From Actinomycetales bacterium (GTDB lineage Bacteria; Actinomycetota; Actinomycetes; Actinomycetales; Microbacteriaceae): 8,931 bases of DNA. The stretch is taken from contig JAATFJ010000262.1 in assembly GCA_015655255.1 (NCBI GenBank), positions 1-8,931 of the forward strand. Reading direction: 5' to 3'. Shown here in pieces: positions 1 through 6,634 of the stretch. The notes beneath the pieces were generated by a model, which did no database searches, was not told the DNA's origin, and was given only the letters and a program-made list of their open reading frames with translations. The translations under genes were made by a program, and so were the position numbers. Numbering within the stretch: position 1 is the stretch's first letter; the number at the start of each line of letters is the position of its first letter.

Positions 1-429
1 GCCGAGCAGGTCGCCGCCGATGAGGCAGAGTCTGCGACGAAGATCGAGGCCAAGGAGAAGCTCCTCATCGAGGCGGCTGCCGTCGCCGACGAGTCCCACC
101 TCAAGCAGGCGCGCGCGCTCCTGACGACGATCCAGCGTTCCTGGGACGAGATTGGCAGGATCTTCCCCCGCGAACGCGAACGCGTCCTCGACGACCGGCT
201 CCGCCACATCGAGCAGGCCCTGAAGGCGCGCGAGGACGTGGACTGGAAGCGCAATAATCCGGAGACCAAGGCGCGTGCAAACGATATGAGTCAGCAGCTC
301 CTCGACTCGCTTGCGAAGCTCGAGGCGGAACTCGCCGATGCGGAGAGCGCGGGAGACGCGAAGAGTGTCGCGGAGGCGAAGGAGGCCATCGCGGCCCGGC
401 GGGCCTGGCTCAACGCGCTCGGCAACTGA
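1..429 (+). CDS. DUF349 domain-containing protein, C-terminal part (5' end outside window)
   Basis: Frame 1 is open from the first base to a TGA at 427-429 and gives the last 142 residues of a protein that begins upstream of the window. Around residues 42-75 it carries a DUF349-like helical repeat: a Trp in SWDEIG, then FPRERERVLDDRL and HIEQAL. It ends in a highly charged, Ala/Glu/Lys-rich coiled-coil-like tail with a Trp near the end (RRAWLNALGN). DUF349 proteins are all-helical and cytoplasmic, and their biochemical role is not settled. In actinobacteria such a gene commonly sits next to relA in the opposite orientation, as here. No signal peptide or membrane segment is seen in this part. 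The family call is firm, but I make no function claim. Confidence 0.88.
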   Translation, partial: AEQVAADEAESATKIEAKEKLLIEAAAVADESHLKQARALLTTIQRSWDEIGRIFPRERERVLDDRLRHIEQALKAREDVDWKRNNPETKARANDMSQQLLDSLAKLEAELADAESAGDAKSVAEAKEAIAARRAWLNALGN

Positions 430-435
430 GCGAGG

Positions 436-444
436 TTATCCACA
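436..444 (+). promoter_or_regulatory. Perfect DnaA-box sequence TTATCCACA
   Basis: The 9-mer TTATCCACA matches the DnaA box consensus TTATNCACA exactly. It lies 7 bases after the DUF349 stop codon and upstream of the small gene at 485. An A/T-rich 9-mer of this kind stands out in such GC-rich intergenic DNA. It is a single copy: I found no cluster and no AT-rich unwinding element, so this is not an origin. It could titrate DnaA, let DnaA regulate the downstream gene, or be chance. Confidence 0.45.
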
Positions 445-450
445 GCGTCA

Positions 451-472
451 CCGCGAGCTCACCGCTCCGCGG
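451..472 (+). terminator. GC-rich hairpin after DUF349 gene, possible terminator
   Basis: CCGCGAGC (451-458) can pair with GCTC (464-467) and GCGG (469-472) around loop TCACC, with one bulged C at 468, giving an 8-bp stem. It starts 22 bases after the DUF349 stop. No T-run follows, so it is a U-less hairpin at best; actinobacterial terminators often lack a clean U-tract. It lies only 13 bases before the ATG of the next gene, so it could also affect that gene's initiation. Confidence 0.35.
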
Positions 473-484
473 CAGACTGGCGAG

Positions 485-1036
485 ATGCATCCCGCGCTGT
501 TCTTCCTCCCCGGTGCGCGCCTGTCGCTCCCGGAGCTGAGCGCGGCGCGGCTGGACGGCCATGTCGTCGAACTCGGTGATGCTTATGTGCCCGCCGATCT
601 CGTGGAGGGCCCCACGGCCCGTGCTGCCTCCCTGCGCCACACGTTTCCTCCGGGCACGGCCGCGAGCGGACCCAGCGCTGCGTGGATCCTCGGCGCGGGC
701 GATGCCGCGCCGAGGCGTCACCACGCTCGCCGCGCCGTCACGCATCGCCTCCGTATCCTCGCCGATCCGCTTCTCGTCTACCATGATGCGCCGGCTGCGG
801 AGGGCGAGAGCATCCGCAGGGACGAGCTCGCTGTGACATCGGCCGCGCAGACCCTCACTGATCTCGTGTTCTGGGCGCCGCGCTACCCGGAGTGCATACC
901 CTGGGCGCACGCGCTGGTGCACGAAATCCCCGGCCTCATCGCGCGGGTGCGCGAGGGCATCCGCCCCCGCGTACCCGGTCGGCGTGGCGCGCTTGCGCTG
1001 CTCACCGAGCTGGATCAGGAGGAGGTCACGCGGTAG
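485..1036 (+). CDS. Small AbiEi-like (type IV antitoxin-type) hypothetical protein
   Basis: This 183-residue protein starts at ATG 485, with a modest purine-rich stretch (GGCGAG) directly before it, and ends at TAG 1034-1036. I do not recognise a named gene. Its layout resembles actinobacterial proteins with an AbiEi-type antitoxin domain: an N-terminal segment of small winged-helix character (LPELSAARLDG, then ELGDAYVPADLV, residues 15-40), then RAASLRHTFPPG with PSAAWILGAG (residues 47-71), equivalent to the family's 'AAllalppgavlSHrSAAwlhG' pattern, and later DELAVTSAAQTLTDLVF (113-129), equivalent to 'glpVTtpaRTlaDla'. The usual Arg of that last motif is Gln here. No cognate AbiEii nucleotidyltransferase toxin and no DUF559 nuclease domain is present. 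No membrane segment is seen. Its end overlaps the relA end antisense. A regulatory DNA-binding role is inference; the domain assignment is by eye only. Confidence 0.72.
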   Translation: MHPALFFLPGARLSLPELSAARLDGHVVELGDAYVPADLVEGPTARAASLRHTFPPGTAASGPSAAWILGAGDAAPRRHHARRAVTHRLRILADPLLVYHDAPAAEGESIRRDELAVTSAAQTLTDLVFWAPRYPECIPWAHALVHEIPGLIARVREGIRPRVPGRRGALALLTELDQEEVTR

Positions 1037-3270
1037 ACGTCGTAGACGGCATCAATGCGCCGCACGGCGTTGAGCACGCGGTCGAGGTGCACGGCGTCGC
1101 CCATCTCGAACACGAACCGGCTGAGGGCCAACCGCTCATCGGTCGTCGAGACGGTCGCGGAGAGGATGTTCACGTGGTGTTCGCTGAGCACGCGCGTGAC
1201 GTCGGAGAGAAGCCCGGAACGATCGAGCGCCTCGACCTGGATCTGCACGCGGAACACGCTCTTCTTCGTCGGCGCCCACTCCACCTCGACGAAGCGCTCG
1301 TTGTCAGCGCCGAGCGCCTTGACGTTCACACAATCGGCGCGGTGCACGGAGACCCCGCTCCCTCGCGTGACGAAGCCCACGATGGGGTCACCCGGCACGG
1401 GCGTGCAGCACTTCGCAAGCTTGACGAGGATATCGGCGGCCCCGCGAACAAGAATGCCGGAATCCGCGGCGCGCACCTGGTGCGGATGGTGCGAGTGCAC
1501 GGGCACGTCGATCGTTCCCGTGCTCGTGTCCTCCGCGGCAACGAGGGCACCCACCTTCTCCAGCACGGACTGCGTGGATACGTGTCCCTCACCGACGGCG
1601 GCGTAGAGCGCGGAGACGTCCTCATAGCGGAGCTGCTGGGCGACCTCGGCGAAGGAGTCCTGGCTCATGAGCCGCTGCAGTGGCAGGTTCTGTCTGCGCA
1701 TCGCGCGGGCGATGGCCTCCTTGCCCTGCTCGATGGCCTCCTCACGGCGCTCTTTCGTGAACCAGCCGCGGATCTTGTTGCGCGCCCGAGTGCTCTTCAC
1801 GAAACCGAGCCAGTCCTGGCTGGGGCCCGCGTCCGGGTTCTTGGAGGTGAAGACCTCGACGACGTCGCCGCTCTTCAGCGTCGATTCGAGCGGCACGAGG
1901 CGCCCGTTGACCTTCGCGCCCATCGTGCGGTGCCCGATCTCGGTGTGCACGGCGTAGGCGAAGTCCACGGGAGTCGCGCCGCCGGGGAGGCCGATGACGC
2001 GCCCCTTTGGGGTAAAGACGTAGACCTCTTTCGCGCCGATCTCGAAGCGCAGTGAGTCGAGGAATTCACCAGGGTCCGCGGTCTCCGCCTGCCAGTCGGA
2101 GATATGGGCGAGCCAGGCCATATCGGTCTCGGTCGGCGCACCTCCCATCCCCTTGCCGCCATTCATCTGTTCCTTGTACATCCAGTGCGCGGCGACGCCG
2201 TATTCCGCCTGGTGGTGCATCTCGTTGGTGCGGATCTGGATCTCCACCGTCCGCCCGCTGGGGCCGATGACGGTGGTGTGCAGCGACTGGTAGAGGTTGA
2301 ACTTGGGGGTGGCGATGTAGTCCTTGAAGCGTCCGGGCAGCGGTGTCCAGCGCGCGTGGATGGCGCCGAGCACGGCGTAGCAGTCGCGCACGGAGCTCAC
2401 GAGGACGCGGACGCCGATGAGATCGTAGATGTCATCGAACTCGCGGCCGCGCAGCACCATCTTCTGATACACGGAGTAGAGCTGCTTGGGGCGCCCAACG
2501 ACCTTGCCGCGGATGCGCAGATCGTGCAGATCCTCGTCGATATCCGTGACCACCTGACGCAGATACTTCTCCCGCTGCGGGGTGCGCTGAGTGATGAGGC
2601 TGTTGATCTCCGCGTAGATCTTCGGGTTGAGCACGGCGAAGGAGAGGTCTTCGAGCTCCGACTTGATCGCCTGCATACCGAGGCGGTTCGCGAGCGGCGC
2701 GTAGATCTCCAGCGTCTCCTTGGCCTTGCGCTCCGCCTTCTCCGGCGGGACGAAGCCCCAGGTACGGGCATTGTGCAGGCGATCGGCGAGCTTGATGAGT
2801 AGCACGCGGATGTCCTTCGACATCGCGACGATCATCTTGCGGACCGTCTCCGCCTGCGCGCTCTCGCCGTATTTGACCTTGTCGAGCTTGGTCACCCCGT
2901 CGACGAGCATCGCGACCTCGTCGCCGAAGGTCTCGGTGAGCTCAGTGAGGGCGTAGCCCGTGTCCTCGACGGTGTCGTGCAGGAGGGCGGCCGCCACGGC
3001 ACGCGGGCCGAGGCCGAGCTCGGCGAGGATCTGCGCCACGGCGAGAGGATGCGTGATGTACGGCTCACCGCTCTGCCGGAACTGTCCGGTGTGCTTCTCC
3101 CTGGCGACCTCGTACGCACGCTGGATGATCGCAATGTCGCCACGCGGATGGTTCGTACGGACCGTGCGGATGAGGCTGTCCAGGTCGTTGCTGCGCGGGG
3201 CGCGCGAGAAGATCCGCGGCACGAGCCTGCGCAGACTGGAGCCCTGCGTCGAGGTGTTCGCCTCCGCCAT
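1015..3270 (-). CDS. relA: Bifunctional (p)ppGpp synthetase/hydrolase (Rel/RSH family)
   Basis: This 751-residue protein has full RSH length and domain order. The N-terminal HD hydrolase keeps its expected metal and substrate residues: R65, H74, H98-D99 (LLHDTVEDT), E102-D103, D163 and N167 (LADRLHN). The synthetase domain (about 255-365) has D283, the RFKD motif at 314-317 typical of bifunctional Rel rather than the EFDD of monofunctional RelA, YQSLHTTV, and EIQIRT at 343-348. A TGS domain follows (about 414-476), then a zinc-finger-like segment with C621-C622 and HRADC (643-647), and a C-terminal ACT domain (about 672-748). It should make (p)ppGpp from ATP and GDP/GTP on stalled ribosomes and also degrade it. 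The ATG at 3270 has a strong GGAGG 6 bases upstream. It lies 66 bases after secF on the same strand. A His cluster at 592-597 is unusual. Confidence 0.97.
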   Translation of the reverse strand: MAEANTSTQGSSLRRLVPRIFSRAPRSNDLDSLIRTVRTNHPRGDIAIIQRAYEVAREKHTGQFRQSGEPYITHPLAVAQILAELGLGPRAVAAALLHDTVEDTGYALTELTETFGDEVAMLVDGVTKLDKVKYGESAQAETVRKMIVAMSKDIRVLLIKLADRLHNARTWGFVPPEKAERKAKETLEIYAPLANRLGMQAIKSELEDLSFAVLNPKIYAEINSLITQRTPQREKYLRQVVTDIDEDLHDLRIRGKVVGRPKQLYSVYQKMVLRGREFDDIYDLIGVRVLVSSVRDCYAVLGAIHARWTPLPGRFKDYIATPKFNLYQSLHTTVIGPSGRTVEIQIRTNEMHHQAEYGVAAHWMYKEQMNGGKGMGGAPTETDMAWLAHISDWQAETADPGEFLDSLRFEIGAKEVYVFTPKGRVIGLPGGATPVDFAYAVHTEIGHRTMGAKVNGRLVPLESTLKSGDVVEVFTSKNPDAGPSQDWLGFVKSTRARNKIRGWFTKERREEAIEQGKEAIARAMRRQNLPLQRLMSQDSFAEVAQQLRYEDVSALYAAVGEGHVSTQSVLEKVGALVAAEDTSTGTIDVPVHSHHPHQVRAADSGILVRGAADILVKLAKCCTPVPGDPIVGFVTRGSGVSVHRADCVNVKALGADNERFVEVEWAPTKKSVFRVQIQVEALDRSGLLSDVTRVLSEHHVNILSATVSTTDERLALSRFVFEMGDAVHLDRVLNAVRRIDAVYDVYRVTSS

Positions 3271-3276
3271 GCCTCA

Positions 3277-3281
3277 CCTCC
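3277..3281 (-). promoter_or_regulatory. relA ribosome binding site (GGAGG)
   Basis: Read on the minus strand, GGAGG lies 6 bases before ATG 3270 and fixes the relA start. It is the strongest Shine-Dalgarno in the window; secD, ruvC and yajC have poor ones. Confidence 0.75.
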
Positions 3282-3291
3282 GGGTCACATC

Positions 3292-3297
3292 ATCTTA
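3292..3297 (-). promoter_or_regulatory. Possible relA -10 element (TAAGAT)
   Basis: TAAGAT on the minus strand fits the TANNNT form of a sigma-A-type -10 box in the 66-base secF-relA gap. Transcription would start near 3285, giving a leader of about 15 bases that still contains the GGAGG. No convincing -35 box is seen at 16-18 bases; the nearest TTGACA-like match (TCGACT) is only 14 bases away. relA may instead depend on read-through from secF. Confidence 0.3.
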
Positions 3298-3318
3298 CGC
3301 GCCCCGGCGGCAGTCGAT

Positions 3319-3334
3319 CCTCGCAGGAGCGAGG
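3319..3334 (-). terminator. Short perfect hairpin just after secF stop, possible weak terminator
   Basis: On the minus strand CCTCGC-TCCT-GCGAGG forms a perfect 6-bp stem with a 4-base loop, starting 2 bases after the secF TAG. No T-run follows. It may partly terminate the sec transcript or protect its 3' end; it lies upstream of the possible relA -10 box. Confidence 0.35.
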
Positions 3335-3336
3335 CA

Positions 3337-4332
3337 CTACGCCGTCGTCGTTACCGCGGCACGTTCGCGCGCACTGGTGATCCGCGCGTCTCGGGCGACG
3401 ATGTGCGGTTCCCGCTCCCGGAACAGCGAGTACAGCGGTGCCGCGACGAACAGCGTCGAATAGGTCGCCACGAGAATGCCGACGAAGATCGCGAGCGAGA
3501 TGTCGGTGAGCGTGTCCGCCCCCATCCACACCCCGCCGATGAACAGGATCGCGCCGACGGGAAGGGCCGCGACGATCGACGTGTTGATCGAGCGCACGAG
3601 CGTCTGGTTCACTGCGAGGTTGACCGATTCCCCGAACGTGCGCGCGGATTTCTCGCCGTCCTCCGTGGTGTTCTCTCGGATCTTGTCGAAGACGACGGTC
3701 GTGTCGTAGAGCGAGTACGACAGGATCGTGAGGAAGCCGATGACGGCGGCGGGAGAGATCTCGAAGCCCGCGAGGCCGTAGACCCCGACGGTGATGATGA
3801 GCACGTCGAGCAGACCGATGATCGCCGAAGCGGACATCTTCCAGGTGCGGAAGTAGACGGCGAGGATGAGGAAAGTGAGGGCGAGGAAGATCGCCAGCCC
3901 CCACAGGGACTGCCGGGTGACGTTCTCGCCCCATTGCGGGCCGATGTACGAGGCGGTCACGTCCTCCGTGTCCACGCCGTAGGCGCTGGCGAGAGCCTCC
4001 GCGACCTGCTGCGTCTCCTCGGAGCTCATCTGGGATGTCTGCACGCGCACATCGGTGCCGCCGATGACGGCGACCTTCGTGGTCGCATCGGCGGACACGG
4101 AGTGCACGGCGGTCGTCGCCGTCTGCTGATTCGTGCTCGACGGTGCCGTAACGGTGAACTGCGATCCCCCGGTGAACTCGATGGAGAACTGGATGGGGCG
4201 CAGCAACGGGACGAGGGCGGAGCCGACGACGAGGACGATCGCGATGATGAACCACAGGCGACGACGCCCGACGAAGGGGAAGGAGGTCTTCCCCGAGTAG
4301 AGATTGTTGCCGAACTCATTCATGGAAGGCAT
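3337..4332 (-). CDS. secF: Protein translocase subunit SecF
   Basis: This 331-residue inner-membrane protein works with SecD in the Sec accessory complex, which uses the proton motive force to help pull secreted proteins across the membrane. It has the standard layout: TM1 at about 26-44, the conserved FTGG motif (53-56) opening an extracytoplasmic P1 domain (about 48-138), then five more hydrophobic segments (about 142-160, 168-187, 194-213, 252-270, 277-300). The SecF signature ILSYSLYDTTVVFDKIREN lies at 203-221, with D210, D216 and R219. The start ATG 4332 shares one base with the secD stop and has GGAGGG 5 bases upstream. A second in-frame ATG at 4323 would lie 14 bases from that site, so the first is preferred. 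The short Arg-rich C-terminal tail faces the cytoplasm. Confidence 0.97.
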   Translation of the reverse strand: MPSMNEFGNNLYSGKTSFPFVGRRRLWFIIAIVLVVGSALVPLLRPIQFSIEFTGGSQFTVTAPSSTNQQTATTAVHSVSADATTKVAVIGGTDVRVQTSQMSSEETQQVAEALASAYGVDTEDVTASYIGPQWGENVTRQSLWGLAIFLALTFLILAVYFRTWKMSASAIIGLLDVLIITVGVYGLAGFEISPAAVIGFLTILSYSLYDTTVVFDKIRENTTEDGEKSARTFGESVNLAVNQTLVRSINTSIVAALPVGAILFIGGVWMGADTLTDISLAIFVGILVATYSTLFVAAPLYSLFREREPHIVARDARITSARERAAVTTTA

Positions 4333-4343
4333 CAGTTCCCTCC
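4330..4343 (-). promoter_or_regulatory. secD/secF junction with RBS and TGATG stop-start overlap
   Basis: The minus strand carries GGAGGG (4343-4338), then 5 bases, then TGATG, in which the secD TGA and the secF ATG share an A. This arrangement is typical of translational coupling and of near-equal production of the two subunits. Confidence 0.8.
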
Positions 4344-6062
4344 GTCCTTTCCGGCGCTACCCGATCTCTCCGCGGCGATGGACTCCGCGCGTTTGCGTTC
4401 TGCGATCGTCTGGCGACGGTCCGCCTCCCCGCGAGAGCGGTTGTTCTTGGCCGTCTGTCCGGTGAAGGCGACGGCGACCTCGCGGAACTGCGCGCGGTCC
4501 CGGTGCACGGCGCCCAGGGAGGTGGGGTCCAGGCCGGAGAGCCGGTGCCCACCGCCGAAGAACTTCGTCCGCGCGAGGAGCTGCATGACGGGGTGGGTGA
4601 AGATCACGAAGATGAACACGTCAATGACGGTCGTGAGGCCGAGGGTGAAGGCGAAGCCCTTGACCGTCGAATCCGCGAGGATGTACAGCACGACGGCAGC
4701 GAGGATGTTGATTGACTTCGAGATGTAGATGGTGCGCTTCGCGCGCCCCCAGCCGTCCTCGACGGCTCCCGTGATCGACTTCCCATCCCGGAGCTCATCG
4801 CGTATTCGCTCGAAGTACACGATAAAGGAGTCGGCCGTGAAACCGATCGAGACGATGAGGCCCGCGACACCGGCGAGCGAGAGCCGGAAGCCGAGCCGCC
4901 ACGCGAGGATGCAGACGATGATGTAGGTGAGCACCGCCATCACGCCGATGGAGGCCATGATGACCCAGCCGAGCGCGCGATAGCTGATCAGTGAGTAGAT
5001 CGCGACGAGACCCAGACCGATAAGTCCGGCGATGAGGCCGACCATGAGCTGCTGGGAACCCAGCGTCGCCGAAACGGTGTCGGAACTCTCCGTCGTGAAG
5101 CTCAACGGCAGCGCACCGTACTTGAGCTGATCGGCGAGGGATTCCGCCGTCTCCTGGGTGAAGCTTCCGGAGATGCTGGGCCGACCGTCGGTGATCGTCG
5201 CGTTCATCTGCGGCGCGGAGATGACGAGTCCGTCGAGGACGAAGGCGAACTGGTCGCGTGGGCTGAGGTCTTGGAGCTTGTACTGGTAGAGGCGCTGGCT
5301 GATGTCGGCGAAGGTCGCCGTGCCGTCGCTGTCGAGCGTGATGTTCACGGTCCACGCGCCGGAGGTGCTGTTGCGTCCGCTGGAAGCGTCGGTGATCGAG
5401 GTGCCGTCGAGCTCCACGGGGCCGAGGAGGTACTTGGCGGTGTTCGTCTCGTCGCAGGCGATGAGCGGCTCGTCGGTGGGCGCGGTGTTCGCGTCATCGT
5501 GCTCGGCTGCACAGTCGTAGGCGAGGAACTCGGCCTGCAGCTTCTCCGTCAACCAGGACAGGTCGCTCGCATCCGTCGGCTCCGCGGTTGGCACATCGTT
5601 CACCGTGGGGTCTGGCGAGGGGTAGGCGGTCGCATTGCCGTCGTCACCGACATAGGAGTTCGCGGCTGCCGTCGTCGCGAGCACAGGGCGCAGCTCCATC
5701 TTGGCGCTCGCCTGAATGCGGTCCCGCGTCGCCTGATCGGCCACGCCAGGGATCTGCACGACGATGTTCCGAGCGCCTTCCGTCGTGATGTCTGCCTCTG
5801 CGACGCCCGAGGCGTCGACGCGCTGACGGATGATCGACACTGCCTGATCGAGCTGGTCCTGCGTGGGATCGGAGCCGTCCTCTGTCACTGCGCTGAGGAC
5901 TATCTGTGTGCCCCCCTGCAGATCGAGGGCGAGCTCAGGAATCCAGGAGCTCTTCTGAAAGCCGTAGACGCCGATGGCATTGATGCCGAAGAGTGCGGCC
6001 GTGACGAGAAGCAGTCCCAGCAGGACCCTCCAGGCATGACGGACCGGTGAGGATGATGCCAC
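4332..6062 (-). CDS. secD: Protein translocase subunit SecD
   Basis: This 576-residue partner of SecF has one N-terminal membrane segment (about 12-33), a large extracytoplasmic region (about 35-335) that opens with the conserved ALDLQGGTQIVL (45-56), and five C-terminal membrane segments (about 336-490). The SecD signature lies at 400-424 and includes IGFTADSFIVYFERIRDE, the actinobacterial form of the usual VDANVLIFERIREE. An acidic, Pro/Thr-rich insertion at about 130-216 carries two cysteines, C184 and C203. After residue 500 comes a hydrophilic cytoplasmic tail of about 75 residues, rich in Arg, Lys and Glu. The start is GTG 6060-6062: an in-frame TGA two codons upstream rules out an earlier start. 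Only a weak AGAAAG lies about 10 bases before it. yajC ends 38 bases upstream. Confidence 0.96.
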   Translation of the reverse strand: MASSSPVRHAWRVLLGLLLVTAALFGINAIGVYGFQKSSWIPELALDLQGGTQIVLSAVTEDGSDPTQDQLDQAVSIIRQRVDASGVAEADITTEGARNIVVQIPGVADQATRDRIQASAKMELRPVLATTAAANSYVGDDGNATAYPSPDPTVNDVPTAEPTDASDLSWLTEKLQAEFLAYDCAAEHDDANTAPTDEPLIACDETNTAKYLLGPVELDGTSITDASSGRNSTSGAWTVNITLDSDGTATFADISQRLYQYKLQDLSPRDQFAFVLDGLVISAPQMNATITDGRPSISGSFTQETAESLADQLKYGALPLSFTTESSDTVSATLGSQQLMVGLIAGLIGLGLVAIYSLISYRALGWVIMASIGVMAVLTYIIVCILAWRLGFRLSLAGVAGLIVSIGFTADSFIVYFERIRDELRDGKSITGAVEDGWGRAKRTIYISKSINILAAVVLYILADSTVKGFAFTLGLTTVIDVFIFVIFTHPVMQLLARTKFFGGGHRLSGLDPTSLGAVHRDRAQFREVAVAFTGQTAKNNRSRGEADRRQTIAERKRAESIAAERSGSAGKDGGN

Positions 6063-6100
6063 GTACGTTCAGCTTTCTAGGAAACAGAGGGGAACAGCCG

Positions 6101-6532
6101 TCAGCGCTTCTCGCCGGAGTCGCCCTCCAGGCGCGCCCGGGTCTGCTCCGGGGTCTCGAGGACGGGGCTATCCGAGGACGGTGCGACTCCCGTGATGTCC
6201 TCGACCGTGACGTCGTCGAGGTTGATGTCGTCGTCGAGTCCGTCCACGTCCGCCGACTCCGCCGGGTCGACGATGCGCAGAACGGCCTGACTGTGCACCT
6301 CGATCACGACCCCGGGGGCGATCTCCACGCGCGCGGGCTCATCGAGGTTGTCCGGGTCGAAGGAGACGATCGTCCCATAGAGCCCACCCTGGAGGAGGAC
6401 CTTCGCGCCGGGAACCGTCTCGCGCGCCTTCTTCTCCTGGTCTGCCTTCATCTGCTTGTTCCGCTTGCGCATGTTGAAGATCATGAAGGCGCCAAGAACA
6501 ACGACAACGGCAAGAAGCAAATAGTTTTCCAT
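6101..6532 (-). CDS. yajC: Preprotein translocase subunit YajC
   Basis: This 143-residue small membrane protein is associated with SecD-SecF. It has one N-terminal membrane segment (about 4-20, MENYLLLAVVVVLGAFMIFN), a basic juxtamembrane run (MRKRNKQMK), and the YajC core (about 25-88) with PGAKVLLQGGLYGTIVSF and RVEIAPGVVIEV. Beyond the core is a strongly acidic tail: residues 87-112 hold 11 Asp/Glu and no Lys or Arg. I chose ATG 6532 because it places the membrane segment at the N-terminus as in the family; a TTG at 6565 would add 11 residues without a better ribosome site. Only AAAGG, about 10 bases upstream, is available for ATG 6532, with a pyrimidine run between. It is probably the first gene of the yajC-secD-secF operon. 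Confidence 0.93.
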   Translation of the reverse strand: MENYLLLAVVVVLGAFMIFNMRKRNKQMKADQEKKARETVPGAKVLLQGGLYGTIVSFDPDNLDEPARVEIAPGVVIEVHSQAVLRIVDPAESADVDGLDDDINLDDVTVEDITGVAPSSDSPVLETPEQTRARLEGDSGEKR

Positions 6533-6604
6533 CGAGGAGAGGCCTTTCAGAGGTGCGCTCGCCAATGACGGGATGCACGGTGGTTCGGGTGGAAGTCTTC
6601 AGTG

Positions 6605-6610
6605 ATTATA
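6605..6610 (-). promoter_or_regulatory. Consensus -10 box TATAAT, probable yajC-secDF promoter
   Basis: A perfect TATAAT lies on the minus strand in the 102-base gap between the ruvB stop and the yajC start. Transcription would begin near 6599, giving a leader of about 65 bases. A GTGACA that resembles a -35 box is 22 bases away, too far for ordinary spacing; no good match exists at 16-18 bases. Weak or absent -35 boxes are common in actinobacteria. Confidence 0.5.
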
Positions 6611-6634
6611 GGACATACAGCTTTCGCGTCTCTG

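Noticed and set aside
410..922. 170-codon minus-strand open frame antisense to the AbiEi-like gene
   Set aside because: Its translation is Arg-rich with no pattern. The plus-strand frame has hydrophobic periodicity and family-like motifs, so the plus strand was chosen.
892..2055. 387-codon plus-strand open frame antisense to relA
   Set aside because: It is a mirror of relA codons (His/Arg/Asp/Gly-rich, no recognisable motif). relA has all its family motifs.
4321..4323. Alternative secF start ATG three codons downstream
   Set aside because: It would lie 14 bases from the GGAGGG site; the upstream ATG at 4332 has ideal 5-base spacing and overlaps the secD stop.
2977..4728. 583-codon plus-strand open frame antisense to relA start, secF and secD end
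   Set aside because: It runs across three confirmed genes and their intergenic gap, its translation is Arg/Asp/Gly low-complexity with no domain, and it arises from GC-rich third positions of the minus-strand genes.
6074..6084. TTTC-TAG-GAAA inverted repeat between yajC and secD
   Set aside because: The stem is only 4 bp and A/T-weak; not supportable as a terminator or operator.
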